Positions 8,589 to 20,759 are shown, counted from the stretch's first letter. The stretch is 64,000 nucleotides of DNA from Methylobacterium nodulans ORS 2060 (GCF_000022085.1 NC_011894.1:141001-205000), one strand, 5' to 3'. The notes: generated from the sequence alone by a model not told the origin. Translations and numbers: made by a program.

Positions 8589-8632
8589 CTAAGCAGAATT
8601 GCCTAAGACAATTCTGCTTAGGCTCTTGTTTT
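8589..8632 (+). terminator. Strong hairpin terminator after hicB
   Basis: A perfect 13-bp stem, CTAAGCAGAATTG (8589-8601) with CAATTCTGCTTAG (8609-8621), a 7-base loop, then a T-rich tract (TTGTTTTT). The stem is AT-rich compared with the genome, which suggests it came with hicAB. Confidence 0.8.
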
Positions 8633-8679
8633 TGCATCATTTTCTCCGCCGAACCGGTGACCACTTCGGCGAATGACGC

Positions 8680-9543
8680 TTAGCGCTCGATCGGCACCGC
8701 GCCGAAGCTGCGGATGACCTCGTGCGCCGTGGCGGCCTGTTGCGCGAAGCTGACGAAGCGGGAAGCGGCGGGCGGCAGCTGCCCGTTCATGTGGACGAAG
8801 GCGAGTTCGCCCGCGCTCGGATAGCCGGGATCGGTCGGGAGCCGCCCGTCGATGGCGAGAACCCGGGTTCCCACCTCGAGCGTGCGGCTGTAGGGGCCGA
8901 AGCCGATCGCCCCCTCGACCAGACGCACCGTCTCGATCGCCTCCTGGGTCGAGACCGCGGTCTTGGAGCGTTCGGTGATGACGAGATCGGCCCAGCCCGG
9001 CATGCTGGCGCGCAGGATCCGCAGCGTGCTGTCGGCCTCCTCCCGGCGCACCACGCGGATGCGCAGGTCGGCGCCGCCCACCTCCTTCCAGTTCGTCACC
9101 CGGCCGGCATAGATGGCCAGGAGCTGGTCCGCAGTCAGCCCCGCGACCCTCGCGCTCGGGTGGACGAAGATCGCGGAGGGAAGCCGGGCGATCGGCGTGT
9201 AGACGAGACCGCGGGCGGTCTCCGCCTCGGTGAGCCGCCGCGCCACGCGGGCGAGCGGCGACTTCCCCGAGCCGACCGCCGCGATTCCCCCGTCCGACCC
9301 GATGCTGGGCGGCACGGCGATCTCAAGGCTCGCATCGGCCTCGTGCGCGCTGGTCCCGAGGGCCCGCAGCAGATCGATCCCGTCCCCGGTCCCGACGACG
9401 GCGAGCTCGGCAGCGAGGCTTGGGCGTGCGAACAGACAGGCCGCAAGGGCCAGGGCGAGGCGCGGGGCGGACGGCATGGCGGGTGCTGCGGTTCGGAGGA
9501 GCCTGCGGGCAAGGCTGCGCGCCCACGGTAAAGATTGGCTCAC
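8680..9543 (-). CDS. PstS-like periplasmic substrate-binding protein
   Basis: 287 residues from a GTG at 9543; an ATG at 9477 would give a tidier signal peptide (ALALAACLFARPSLA) and may be the real start, as neither has a clear ribosome site. The mature part has the phosphate-binding-protein pattern: GSDGGIAAVGSGKSPLA early, then FVHPSARVAGLTADQLLAIYAG and TNWKEVGG, which are typical of PstS-like proteins. No ABC permease or ATPase is adjacent, so it may be a stand-alone binding protein. The ligand is unknown. Confidence 0.7.
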   Translation of the reverse strand: MSQSLPWARSLARRLLRTAAPAMPSAPRLALALAACLFARPSLAAELAVVGTGDGIDLLRALGTSAHEADASLEIAVPPSIGSDGGIAAVGSGKSPLARVARRLTEAETARGLVYTPIARLPSAIFVHPSARVAGLTADQLLAIYAGRVTNWKEVGGADLRIRVVRREEADSTLRILRASMPGWADLVITERSKTAVSTQEAIETVRLVEGAIGFGPYSRTLEVGTRVLAIDGRLPTDPGYPSAGELAFVHMNGQLPPAASRFVSFAQQAATAHEVIRSFGAVPIER

Positions 9544-9625
9544 CGCCAGCGGACGGATCAGGAATTTTTGCCGATACCGGACCCGACGGCCGGATCTCGG
9601 CGGCCGCGCCCCGACCCGGCCCGGC

Positions 9626-10825
9626 TCAGCCGGGGAGGATCGTGTCCTCGACCATCTCGCTTGCCGGATCGGCGCTCTCGCTCTCCTGGCGCGGGAAGCC
9701 GGCGAGCGGTCCGAGAGGCTTCACGTCGCGGCCGAACAGAACGTCGCTCTGCAGGTACAGGCAGGAGAGCTCCGCGAGCGAGCGCAGGGCATTCACATGC
9801 GTGCGCTCGTAGCCGTGCGAGGAATCCACGCCGAAGCAGATCAGCGCGGTGCGCAGATCGTTGCCGGCCTCCAGCGCCGAGGCACTGTCGCTGCGGTAGT
9901 ACCGGAAGGCGTCCCGCTCGTAGCGGATGTCGTTGGCCTCGCAGAGCTCGATCAGCCGGCGCGTCAGGTGATAGTCGAACGGGCCGGCCGAATCCGCCAT
10001 GCAGATCGTGACGCCGGATTCGCGGCTCGCCTGGCCGGGCGCCACGGTGCCGTTGTCGATCGTCACCATCTCGGCGATGTCCCCATGCAGCACGGAGGAT
10101 GCCCCGACGCCGATCTCCTCGGCGATGGTGAACAGCATGAAGGTATCGACCGTCGGCTTGCGGCCGGCATCCGCCATGGCCTTCATGGCCGCGATCATCA
10201 CGGCGACGCCCGCCTTGTCGTCGAGATGGCGCGAATTGAGGTAGCCGCGCGGCGAGAATTCCGGATTCGGATCCACGGCGACGAAATCGCCGACGTTGAA
10301 GCCGAGCCGGCGCAGGTCCTCCACCCGATAGGAGAAGGCGTCGACCCGCATCTCCACGTTGGTCCAGTCGACCGGCTGGGTATCGACCTCCTCGTTGAAG
10401 GTATGGCCGGAGGCCTTCAGCGGCAGGATGGTGCCGCGGTAGCTGCCCTGATCGGTGAAGATCGTGCAGCGGGCGCCCTCCGCGAAGCGGGCCGACCAGG
10501 TCCCGATCGGCACGAGCGCGAGACGGCCGTTGTCCTTGAGCTGCTTGACCATCGCCCCGAGCGTGTCGAGGTGCGAGACCATGGCCCGCGCCGGCCCCGG
10601 CCCGGCGCCCTTGAGGGTCGCCCGGATGGCTCCGCGCCGCGTCAGCTCGAAGGGCACGCCGAGCCGCTCCAGCTCGCGCCCGCAGAAATGCACCGCCTGA
10701 TCGGTGTAGCCCGTCGGGGACGGGATCTCGATCAGGCGCTTGAGGAAGTCGAGCATGTAGTCGACGTCGATCCGCATCGGCGCGGATGCGATCGCCGCGG
10801 ACGCGGCCGCGAAGGGCTTGTTCAC
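9626..10825 (-). CDS. NAGGN-system M42 family aminopeptidase-like protein
   Basis: 399 residues from a GTG at 10825 with GGAGG ten bases upstream. M42 metallopeptidase metal ligands are visible in order: MVSHLDTLG (His), NSRHLDDKAGV (Asp), TIAEEIGVG (Glu-Glu) and the C-terminal FGVDSSHGYERTH (His). It is the third gene of the N-acetylglutaminylglutamine amide operon, two bases after ngg. This companion is conserved in NAGGN loci; a role in trimming or recycling the dipeptide is plausible but not shown. Confidence 0.85.
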   Translation of the reverse strand: MNKPFAAASAAIASAPMRIDVDYMLDFLKRLIEIPSPTGYTDQAVHFCGRELERLGVPFELTRRGAIRATLKGAGPGPARAMVSHLDTLGAMVKQLKDNGRLALVPIGTWSARFAEGARCTIFTDQGSYRGTILPLKASGHTFNEEVDTQPVDWTNVEMRVDAFSYRVEDLRRLGFNVGDFVAVDPNPEFSPRGYLNSRHLDDKAGVAVMIAAMKAMADAGRKPTVDTFMLFTIAEEIGVGASSVLHGDIAEMVTIDNGTVAPGQASRESGVTICMADSAGPFDYHLTRRLIELCEANDIRYERDAFRYYRSDSASALEAGNDLRTALICFGVDSSHGYERTHVNALRSLAELSCLYLQSDVLFGRDVKPLGPLAGFPRQESESADPASEMVEDTILPG

Positions 10826-10827
10826 GA

Positions 10828-12537
10828 TCAATGCCTCCGGACCCGCGCGGCGGCGATCGTCTGGGGAAACAGCATGTCGACGAAGCGCTCGGCCGTCGGC
10901 TGGGGCTCGTGGTTGGCGAGCCCGGGCCGCTCGTTGGCCTCGATGAACCAGTGTTCGGGCCCGCGGATGTCCGGGACCATCAGGTCGAGCCCGACCACCG
11001 GAATGTCGATCACCCGTGCGGCCTTGACGGAGGCCGCCACGAGCTCCGGGTGAATCGCGTCGGTGACGTCGTGGATGGTGCCGCCGGTATGGAGATTGGC
11101 GGTGCGCCGCACCAGGAGCGTGGCGCCGGCCGCCGGCACGTCGTCGAGGCTGTGACCGGCCCGCTCGACGCAGCGCCTGGTCTCGTCGTCGAGCGGGATC
11201 CGCGACTCGCCGCCCGTCGCGGCGGCCCGCCGCCGGCTCTGCCGCTCGATCAGCTCGCGCACGCTGTGCCGCCCGGTGCCGACCACCTGCGCGGGCCGGC
11301 GGATCGCCGCCGCCACCACCTTGAAGTCGATGACGATGACGCGCAGGTCCTCGCCCTCCACGAATTCCTCGAGCAGGACCGTGTCGCAGACGCGCTTCGC
11401 CTCCGCCACCGCCGCGCTCACCTCCTCGGGCGTGGTGAGATTCACGGCGATGCCGCGGCCCTGCTCGCCGCGGGCCGGTTTCACCACCACGGCGCCGTGT
11501 TTCTTGAGGAAGGCGCGGGCCGCCGCCTCGTCGGTGGCGACGCCCTGGTCGGGCACGCGCAGGCCCGCTCCGGCGAGAAGGCGCCGGGTCAGGGCCTTGT
11601 CGTCGCAGATCGTCATCGCGGCGGCCGAGGTCGCCGAGGAAAGGCTCTCGCGGCAGACGAAGCTGCGCCCGCCATGGGAGAGGCGGAACAGCGAGGTCGG
11701 CTCGTCCACCACCTCGACGGTGATCCCACGCCGGCGCGCCTCGTTGGTGATGATCTGGGCGTAGGGGTTCAGGGCCCCATCCGGCGAGGGCCCGATATAG
11801 AGCTTCTCGTTGAAGGAATTCTTGGTCTTGATGGTGAAGACCGGCAGCCGGACGAAGCCGAGCTTCTCGTAGAGAGCGATCGCCTGCGCGTTGTCGTGCA
11901 TGACCGACAGGTCCATGACCTCGCGCCCGCGCGCCCGAAAATGCCCGGCGAGCGCCCGCACCAGCCCCTCGCCGACGCCCGGATGCGGCGTCTGCGGATC
12001 GACCGCGAGGGACCAGAGCGAGGAGGCGTTCTCGGAATCGCCGAAGGCCGCCACGTGGTCGATGCCCGTTGCCGCGCCGAGGATCGCGCCGGTCTGGGAA
12101 TCCTCCGCGACGAGGTAGGTCAGGACCCCGTCCTCCCGGGGCGGCCACGCGAAGGCCGGGTCGATCTGCACCATGTGGCGGGCGCGGCAGATGCGGTTGA
12201 TCTCCGCGATGTCGGCCGATCCCGTCACCGGCCGCACGCGGAATCCCTGCGGCGCTCCGGCCGCCGCGTCGAAGCCGCGCAGGTCGAGCCGGTAGGCGTG
12301 CGACGGGTCGAGGAACAGCTCGGTCGGGGCGAGCGCCAGCACCACATGCGGCTCGGCGACGTAGAAGGCCACGTCGCGCCGGCCCGGCTGCTCCTGGAGC
12401 AGAAGGTCGACGAGGTCCGCCGGATCGCGGAAGGTCTGGCCGAAGATCAGCCGTCCCCAGCCGCACTCGACGGCGACGTTGGCCGCCGCGGGGGCGGATT
12501 GTTCGGCAGAGGACGGCATCGGGATGGGATTCGCCAT
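10828..12537 (-). CDS. ngg: N-acetylglutaminylglutamine synthetase (GNAT + ATP-grasp)
   Basis: 569 residues. Residues about 95-235 form a GNAT acetyltransferase domain (DPQTPHPGVGEGLVRALAGH, the acetyl-CoA loop region). Residues about 260-560 form a cyanophycin-synthetase-like ATP-grasp domain (VVVKPARGEQGRGIAVNLTT, VIVIDFKVVAAAIRRPAQVVG, IEANERPGLANH). Together they join and acetylate two glutamines to make the osmolyte precursor. It lies three bases after asnO in the same operon. The length and domain order match the family. Confidence 0.93.
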   Translation of the reverse strand: MANPIPMPSSAEQSAPAAANVAVECGWGRLIFGQTFRDPADLVDLLLQEQPGRRDVAFYVAEPHVVLALAPTELFLDPSHAYRLDLRGFDAAAGAPQGFRVRPVTGSADIAEINRICRARHMVQIDPAFAWPPREDGVLTYLVAEDSQTGAILGAATGIDHVAAFGDSENASSLWSLAVDPQTPHPGVGEGLVRALAGHFRARGREVMDLSVMHDNAQAIALYEKLGFVRLPVFTIKTKNSFNEKLYIGPSPDGALNPYAQIITNEARRRGITVEVVDEPTSLFRLSHGGRSFVCRESLSSATSAAAMTICDDKALTRRLLAGAGLRVPDQGVATDEAAARAFLKKHGAVVVKPARGEQGRGIAVNLTTPEEVSAAVAEAKRVCDTVLLEEFVEGEDLRVIVIDFKVVAAAIRRPAQVVGTGRHSVRELIERQSRRRAAATGGESRIPLDDETRRCVERAGHSLDDVPAAGATLLVRRTANLHTGGTIHDVTDAIHPELVAASVKAARVIDIPVVGLDLMVPDIRGPEHWFIEANERPGLANHEPQPTAERFVDMLFPQTIAAARVRRH

Positions 12538-12540
12538 AGT

Positions 12541-14313
12541 TCAGATCGCGTGGGTCTGGAGCCAGAATTCGAGCAGCGCGACCTGCCAGAGCTTGGAGCC
12601 GCGCAGCGGGGTCATGTGGGCCTCGGGCTCGGCCAGCAGCCGGTCGACATAGGCCCGGTTGAACAGGCCGCGCTCGCGGGCGACCGGCTCGTTCAGGACG
12701 TCGCGCACGAGATCGAGGAAGGGCCCGCGCAGATACTTGAGCGCCGGCACCGGGAAGTAGCCCTTCGGGCGGTCGATCACCTCCGAGGGCACGACCCGGC
12801 GGCCCGCCTGCTTGAGGATGAACTTGCCCCCGTCCCGGATCTTGAGATCGGCGGGCACCCTCCCTGCGAGTTCGACGAGATCGTGGTCGAGGAAGGGCAC
12901 GCGGGCTTCGAGCCCCCAGGCCATGGTCATGTTGTCGACCCGCTTCACGGGGTCGTCCACCAGCATGATCTCGGTGTCGATGCGCAGCGCCTTGTCGATC
13001 GGCCGCGGCGCGCCGGCCCGTGCGAAATGCGCCTCCACGAAGGCGCGGCTGACATCGCCGTCGACCAGGCTCGGCGACAGCGCCTCCCGCATCTCGGCGT
13101 GGTCGCGGTCGAAGAAGACGCGCGCGTAATCCGCCACCGCGTCGGTCGATTGCATCATCGGCGGATACCAGTGATAGCCGCCAAAAATCTCGTCGGCCCC
13201 CTGCCCGCTCTGCACGACCTTGACGTGCTTCGAGACCTCCTCGGAGAGGAGATAGAAGCCGACCGCATCGTGGCTGACCATCGGCTCGGACATGGCCGCG
13301 ACGGCCCCGTGCAGCGCCGGCAGGGCGCGCGCCGAGTCGATGCGGATGCGGTGGTGGTCGGTGGCGAAGCGCTCGGCGATGATGTCGGAATAGGTGAACT
13401 CGTCGCCCGCCTCGCCGCCGACGCTCTCGAAGCCGATCGAGAAGGTCTTGAGGCCCCGCTGCCCGGCCTCCGCCAGCAGCGCCACCACGATCGAGCTGTC
13501 GAGGCCGCCCGAGAGCAGCACGCCGACCGGCACGTCGGAGACGAGCCGGCGCTCCACCGCCTTGCGCAGGGTGGCGAGGACCGCCTCGCACCAATCGCTT
13601 TCCGTCATGTGGCGGTCGTCCGGCCGCTCAGTCACGACGGCCTCCCAGTAGGTCTCCTGCCGGCGCCGTCCGTCCGGCTCGATCGTGATGATCGTCGCCG
13701 GCGGCACCTTGCGCACGCCCTTCAGGATGGTGAGGGGCGCAGGCACCACCGCATGGAAGCTCATGTAGTGGTGGAGCGCCGCGGGATCGATCGAGCGGTC
13801 GAGGTCGCCGGCGGCGAGAAGCGCCGGCAGGCTCGACGCGAAGCGCAGGCGAGAGCCCGATTCCGCATAGTAGAGAGGCTTGATCCCGAGCCGGTCGCGC
13901 GCGATGACGACGCGTCCGCTGTCGCGCTCCCACAGCACGAAGGCGAACATGCCGTAGAAGCGCTCGACGCAGCGCGGCCCCCAGGCGTGATAGGCCTTGA
14001 GGATCACCTCCGTGTCGCCCTCCGAGAAGAACGCGTATCCTTTCGCGCGCAACTCCTCGCGCAGGCTGCGGAAATTGTAGATGCAGCCATTGAAGACGAT
14101 GGCGAGGCCGAGCCCCGGATCGACCATCGGCTGCTGCGAGGCCGGGCTGAGGTCGAGGATGCTGAGGCGCCGGTGCCCGAAGGCGATGCCGCCCTGCGCA
14201 AAGCTGCCGCCGGCATCGGGGCCCCGCGCCCGGAGCGGCACGGCCATCGCCGCCACCGCCGCCGCGTCCGGCGGGGCGCCGTCCAGCCGGATTTCGCCGC
14301 AGATTCCGCACAT
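12541..14313 (-). CDS. asnO: N-acetylglutaminylglutamine amidotransferase (asparagine-synthetase-like)
   Basis: 590 residues. MCGICGE places the glutaminase nucleophile Cys at residue 2. VFNGCIYNFRSLREEL and SEGDTEVILKAYHAWG belong to the glutaminase domain, and GVLLSGGLDSSIVVALLA is the PP-loop of the synthetase domain. This paralogue of AsnB amidates N-acetylglutaminylglutamine to the neutral osmolyte NAGGN. It is first in the asnO-ngg-peptidase operon. Osmotic induction is known for these loci elsewhere; no specific site was recognised in the 230-base gap upstream. Confidence 0.95.
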   Translation of the reverse strand: MCGICGEIRLDGAPPDAAAVAAMAVPLRARGPDAGGSFAQGGIAFGHRRLSILDLSPASQQPMVDPGLGLAIVFNGCIYNFRSLREELRAKGYAFFSEGDTEVILKAYHAWGPRCVERFYGMFAFVLWERDSGRVVIARDRLGIKPLYYAESGSRLRFASSLPALLAAGDLDRSIDPAALHHYMSFHAVVPAPLTILKGVRKVPPATIITIEPDGRRRQETYWEAVVTERPDDRHMTESDWCEAVLATLRKAVERRLVSDVPVGVLLSGGLDSSIVVALLAEAGQRGLKTFSIGFESVGGEAGDEFTYSDIIAERFATDHHRIRIDSARALPALHGAVAAMSEPMVSHDAVGFYLLSEEVSKHVKVVQSGQGADEIFGGYHWYPPMMQSTDAVADYARVFFDRDHAEMREALSPSLVDGDVSRAFVEAHFARAGAPRPIDKALRIDTEIMLVDDPVKRVDNMTMAWGLEARVPFLDHDLVELAGRVPADLKIRDGGKFILKQAGRRVVPSEVIDRPKGYFPVPALKYLRGPFLDLVRDVLNEPVARERGLFNRAYVDRLLAEPEAHMTPLRGSKLWQVALLEFWLQTHAI

Positions 14314-14542
14314 GCCGTCACACCCCGTCCCGTTCCAAACCAGAGGGCGCCCGCACGCAATCCTCCGGCGACCGTGCGATGCCCGGGCCGAAACAGCGCT
14401 GCCGTTGGGGCGCGGTGGGCCAATGCATGGCGCCGGACGAGGTTCCGCCGAACGGCGGGCTGCGGAGCCGGAACGGCCGTCTCTTCCGGGAGTCCGGCAG
14501 AGCCGATAGGATCACCGCTCATCAGTGCGAGGCTGGCGTGAG

Positions 14543-14935
14543 ATGGGCGGCGGACGGGTGGAGAACGTGCTGGTCGTCGAGGACGAAGTGCTTCTCCTCG
14601 ATCTCGTGACGGCGGAACTGGAAGATGCCGGGCTCACCGTCCTCCAGGCCGACAACGCCAATGCCGCGCTCGGGATGCTGGCCACCGATACTCCCGTCGA
14701 TCTCCTGTTCACGGATATCCGCCTTCCCGGCCCGATGGACGGCTGGACCCTCGCCGAGGCCGCCCTGAAGCTGCGGCCCGGCCTGAAGGTGATCTATGCG
14801 ACGGGCTTCGCCGGCGACGCCCCGCGGCTGGCACCGGGCAGCCTCTTCTTCACCAAGCCCTACCGCCCCTCCGCGGTCATCGCGGCGATCGCGGCATTCG
14901 GGACGGCTGAGCCGCCGAGTCCCGCAGTCCCCTGA
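14543..14935 (+). CDS. Single-domain response regulator (CheY-like receiver)
   Basis: 130 residues, one receiver domain and nothing else. VLVVEDEVLL carries the acidic pair, LLFTDIRLPG the phospho-accepting Asp, IYATGF the conserved Thr, and FFTKPY the Lys. The ATG at 14543 has GAGG ten bases upstream. It is divergent from asnO and lies 300 bases before a hybrid kinase on the same strand, so it may be that kinase's partner. It lacks an output domain and would act by protein contact. Confidence 0.88.
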   Translation: MGGGRVENVLVVEDEVLLLDLVTAELEDAGLTVLQADNANAALGMLATDTPVDLLFTDIRLPGPMDGWTLAEAALKLRPGLKVIYATGFAGDAPRLAPGSLFFTKPYRPSAVIAAIAAFGTAEPPSPAVP

Positions 14936-15107
14936 CCCGGTGCCTGCCGTCGATTAGGACGTCTCCACCGGATCGTGGCCGAATGCCGCCGGGCCCTGCG
15001 GCGCAGCGGCGTTTCCCGCGGGTCTGTTCATCCCGGGCTGCAGTTCCGCGGTCGGGAGTTCGAAGCTAGACTGTCGCGGCAGAGCGCTTGATATGCCTTC
15101 ATTTAGA

Positions 15108-15136
15108 TTGTGCGCAATCGAAATCCTTGATATTAC
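15108..15136 (+). promoter_or_regulatory. Possible sigma-70 promoter of the hybrid kinase
   Basis: TTGTGC (15108-15113) and TATTAC (15131-15136) with a 17-base spacer, inside a locally AT-rich stretch. Nothing else was recognised in the 300-base gap 14936-15241. Confidence 0.4.
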
Positions 15137-15241
15137 CGCGACCACCGGGTCAGGGGGCAGACCCGACGCCAGCCGCGACGAGTCCCGAATCGGCGCAACG
15201 CCGCGCCAGCGCAGCGGGAGGTGAATGGGTTGGATGATGGA

Positions 15242-18271
<3,030 letters not shown>

Positions 18272-18293
18272 ATCGAACCAATCGAACCTAACC

Positions 18294-18530
18294 TAACGTG
18301 GGTGGAAGCCGCCCCGCTCCTCATGCTGAGGTGCGCGTGAAACGCGCCTCGAAGCACACCTGACCGCGCGTCCAAGATCCGGGTGGCCGGGAGCACCGAT
18401 CCGGGGTGCTTCGAGGCAGCCTGCGCGATCTTCGATCGCCAGCACCTCAGCATGAGGGCCGGGGTTGGCTGCCACAGCCGGGAGCGCTCTTCTGCCGGGT
18501 TCATCCGTCAGGGTCGGCAAGGCCGGTAGT
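18294..18530 (+). repeat. Repeat family 1, copy A (long form)
   Basis: Begins ACGTGGGTGGAAGCCGCC, continues into CCGCTCCTCATGCTGAGGTGC, then about 100 variable bases, the inverted GCACCTCAGCATGAGG, and a conserved tail with TTCATCCGTCAGGGTCGGCA. It fills most of the gap 18272-18592 after the hybrid kinase. Other copies: 22701, 25113, 39752 and a minus-strand fragment at 45748. Confidence 0.85.
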
Positions 18531-18592
18531 GGAGCCGATCCGGTTTCCGGACGATCGTTCGGAGACCGCATCTCCATGCTCGTGTGGGGCGG

Positions 18593-19138
18593 TCAGCGCT
18601 TCTCGATGGTGAGCTTCTGAAAGCCCCTGGCGGCGAGCTTCGGCCGCTTGGCGCTCAGGATCCGGGAGTTCACGCCGGTCCAGCCGATCTCGCCCGAGAG
18701 ACGTCCGTACTCGATCTTCGGGCAGCGGTTCATCACGACGGTGATGCCACGGGCCTCCGCCTTCGCCGCCGCCGCGTCGTTGCGCACCCCGAGCTGCATC
18801 CAGATCACCTTAGGCAGCGGATCGAGCGCCAGCGCCTCGTCGACGAGGGGACCGGCCGCCTCCGAATTGCGGAAGATCTCGACCATGTCGACCGGGCGGC
18901 CGAGCTCCGACAGGCGCCCGACCACGCGACGCCCGAGCAGCTCCTGGCCGGCGAGGCCCGGATTGACCGGGATCACGTCGTAGCCGCGCTCCAGCAGGTA
19001 CTTGGTGACGATCCAGCTCGGCCGGGCCGGGTTCGCCGAAGCCCCCACCAGCGCGATGGAGCGCACCGACCGCAGAAGGCCCCGCAGGTGCTCGGTGTCG
19101 TAGTCATCGTGACGGGCGGCATTGGAGACGTCGGGCAT
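18593..19138 (-). CDS. CoA-binding (YccU-like) protein
   Basis: 181 residues with a Rossmann CoA_binding domain like the N-terminus of succinyl-CoA synthetase alpha and E. coli YccU. IALVGASANPARPSW is the nucleotide/CoA loop, followed by YDVIPVNPG and VDMVEIFRNSE. No catalytic domain is attached. The cellular role of these stand-alone proteins is not established. It is transcribed leftward, away from the crotonase gene by a 110-base gap that holds a repeat-3 hairpin. Confidence 0.85.
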   Translation of the reverse strand: MPDVSNAARHDDYDTEHLRGLLRSVRSIALVGASANPARPSWIVTKYLLERGYDVIPVNPGLAGQELLGRRVVGRLSELGRPVDMVEIFRNSEAAGPLVDEALALDPLPKVIWMQLGVRNDAAAAKAEARGITVVMNRCPKIEYGRLSGEIGWTGVNSRILSAKRPKLAARGFQKLTIEKR

Positions 19139-19187
19139 GGCGGATCCGAAACGCGGGGCGGCAAGAGGGCCTGCTCAAGAGGGCCTG

Positions 19188-19226
19188 CTAGAGCAAAATC
19201 CGGCTCGGTTGAATCGGATTCTGCTC
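19188..19226. repeat. Repeat family 3 (TAGAGCA), hairpin copy
   Basis: TAGAGCAAAATCCG and the inverted CGGATTCTGCTC form an imperfect stem. Same family as 7671 and 63233. It lies between two minus-strand genes and could act as a terminator for the crotonase gene. Confidence 0.55.
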
Positions 19227-19251
19227 CGGGTCCCGGCCGCGCCCGTCCCGG

Positions 19252-20034
19252 CTACCCCTTCCGGTTCAGGAAGGCGGCGATCCCCTCCTCCGCCGCGCGC
19301 GCCAGCATGTTCTCGGTCATGACCCGGCCCGCATGGGCATAGGCTTCGGCGAGCGGCATCTCGACCTGCTCGTAGAAGGCGCGCTTGCCGACCCGCACCG
19401 TGTAGGAACTGCGGGCCGCGATCCCGGCGGCGAGCGCCTGCGCCTCCGCGAGGGCCGTGCCGGCAGGGACCACCCGGTTGACGAGGCCGAGATCCTTCGC
19501 CTCCGCCGCCTCCACCATCTCGGCGGTGAGCAGCATCGCCATCGCGGCCTTGCGCGACAGGTTGCGCGAGAGCGCCACCATCGGCGTCGAGCAGAACAGC
19601 CCGATCTGCACCCCCGGCGTCGCGAACCGGGCCTCCTCGCCGGCCACCGCGAGGTCGCAGCTCGCCACGAGCTGGCAGCCGGCCGCCGTCGCCACGCCCT
19701 CCACCGCCGCGATCACCGGCTGCGGCAGGGCCGGGATCGCCATCATCACCTGCGAGCAGAGGTCGAATAGGGCGGCAAAGCGCGCCGCCCCGCGGTCCGG
19801 CTCGGTCCGGTAGGACGTCATCTCCTTGAGGTCGTGGCCCGCACAGAAGGCCGGCCCCTCGGCGGCGAGCACCACCACCCGGATCGTCGTGTCCTCGGCG
19901 AGGCGGGCGAATTCCTCGCGCAAAACCGTCAGCAACGCCGCCGACAGGGCGTTGCGTGCCCGCGGGCGGTTCAGGGTCAGGGTCGCGATGCTGTCATGGT
20001 CGCGGCGGGTGAGCAGGGGGGCGGTCTCGTCCAT
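19252..20034 (-). CDS. Crotonase-fold protein lacking both catalytic glutamates
   Basis: 260 residues of the enoyl-CoA hydratase/isomerase family with the oxyanion loop AFCAGHDLKEM. The position of the first catalytic Glu (GGGCEL in hydratases) reads ATAAGCQLV, giving Gln. The second (QPEIxLG) reads TPGVQIG, giving Gly. It is therefore unlikely to be a true hydratase; the closest type by pattern is the ECHDC3-like branch, whose reaction is unclear. It is a single gene, divergent from a thioesterase that may act on the same acyl-CoA. Confidence 0.82.
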   Translation of the reverse strand: MDETAPLLTRRDHDSIATLTLNRPRARNALSAALLTVLREEFARLAEDTTIRVVVLAAEGPAFCAGHDLKEMTSYRTEPDRGAARFAALFDLCSQVMMAIPALPQPVIAAVEGVATAAGCQLVASCDLAVAGEEARFATPGVQIGLFCSTPMVALSRNLSRKAAMAMLLTAEMVEAAEAKDLGLVNRVVPAGTALAEAQALAAGIAARSSYTVRVGKRAFYEQVEMPLAEAYAHAGRVMTENMLARAAEEGIAAFLNRKG

Positions 20035-20144
20035 CGTAGGCGCGGGCTCCGGAGCAGGTCGGCCATTGTCGGGCGGCCGGCGCCGTGCTGCAAGGCGGCC
20101 GTGCGTAAGCGCGCGTGAGCGCGCCTGACACGGACCCGGAGCCC

Positions 20145-20582
20145 ATGCCGACAGACAGCCTGATGAGCCGCGAGGCGGTGATCGCCTTCCTCGACGAGGT
20201 CTTCCCGCAGATCCACCATGGCGGCCCGGGTCCGGTCATCGAGGCGGTGGGGCCGCTCTCGGCTACCTTGCGCCTGCCCTATCATAAGCGGCATCTGCGG
20301 CCGGGCGGCACGATCTCGGGCCCCGCCATGATGGCGCTCGCCGACCTCGCGCTCTATGCGGCGATCCTCGCGAATATCGGCCCGGTGGCGCTCGCGGTGA
20401 CCACCAATCTCTCGTTCAACTTCATGCGCAAGCCGGCCCCCCGCGACCTGATCGGCGAGGCGCGGCTGATGAAGCTCGGCCGGCAGCTCGCGGTCGGCGA
20501 GGTGCTGATCCGCAGCGAGGGAGAGACCGCTCTCGTCTGCCACGCCACCGGCACCTACGCGATCCCGCCGCGCAAAAGTTAG
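20145..20582 (+). CDS. PaaI-type hotdog thioesterase
   Basis: 145 residues from the ATG at 20145 with CCGGAG upstream; an in-frame GTG at 20115 is less likely. The hotdog core is visible as HLRPGGTISGPAMMALADLALYAAI, with the active-site helix motif, and VALAVTTNLSFNFMRKP. These enzymes hydrolyse acyl-CoA thioesters, often of aromatic acids. The substrate is unknown. It is divergent from a crotonase-like gene. Confidence 0.82.
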   Translation: MPTDSLMSREAVIAFLDEVFPQIHHGGPGPVIEAVGPLSATLRLPYHKRHLRPGGTISGPAMMALADLALYAAILANIGPVALAVTTNLSFNFMRKPAPRDLIGEARLMKLGRQLAVGEVLIRSEGETALVCHATGTYAIPPRKS

Positions 20583-20657
20583 CGGTATCATATTACCTCA
20601 ACGGCGAACCCCCTCGACCCGCTTGCTTTTTTCCGGGCTTCCTCACCCTGAAACCGA

Positions 20658-20686
20658 TTGACGGCGCCCCCGGCGTCGCGTAGACA
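20658..20686 (+). promoter_or_regulatory. Promoter of rplM-rpsI
   Basis: TTGACG (20658-20663) and TAGACA (20681-20686) with an ideal 17-base spacer, 73 bases upstream of rplM. This is the best sigma-70-type match I saw in the window, as expected for ribosomal protein genes. Confidence 0.75.
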
Positions 20687-20759
20687 GCCGCCATCGCCGC
20701 TGCGCACCTTAGCGCGGCGGCGTCCTGTTTCTGAAGAAAGCTCTCGGGATTCCAGCGCG

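Noticed and set aside
10826..13594. Extension of the M42 peptidase frame upstream into a 1322-residue protein
   Set aside because: Only the last 399 residues show a real domain; the upstream part is a shadow of ngg and asnO in another frame.
10786..14541. A 1251-residue plus-strand open frame across the NAGGN genes
   Set aside because: It is antisense to three clearly recognised genes and its protein is rich in His, Arg and Asp in the way typical of shadow frames in GC-rich DNA.
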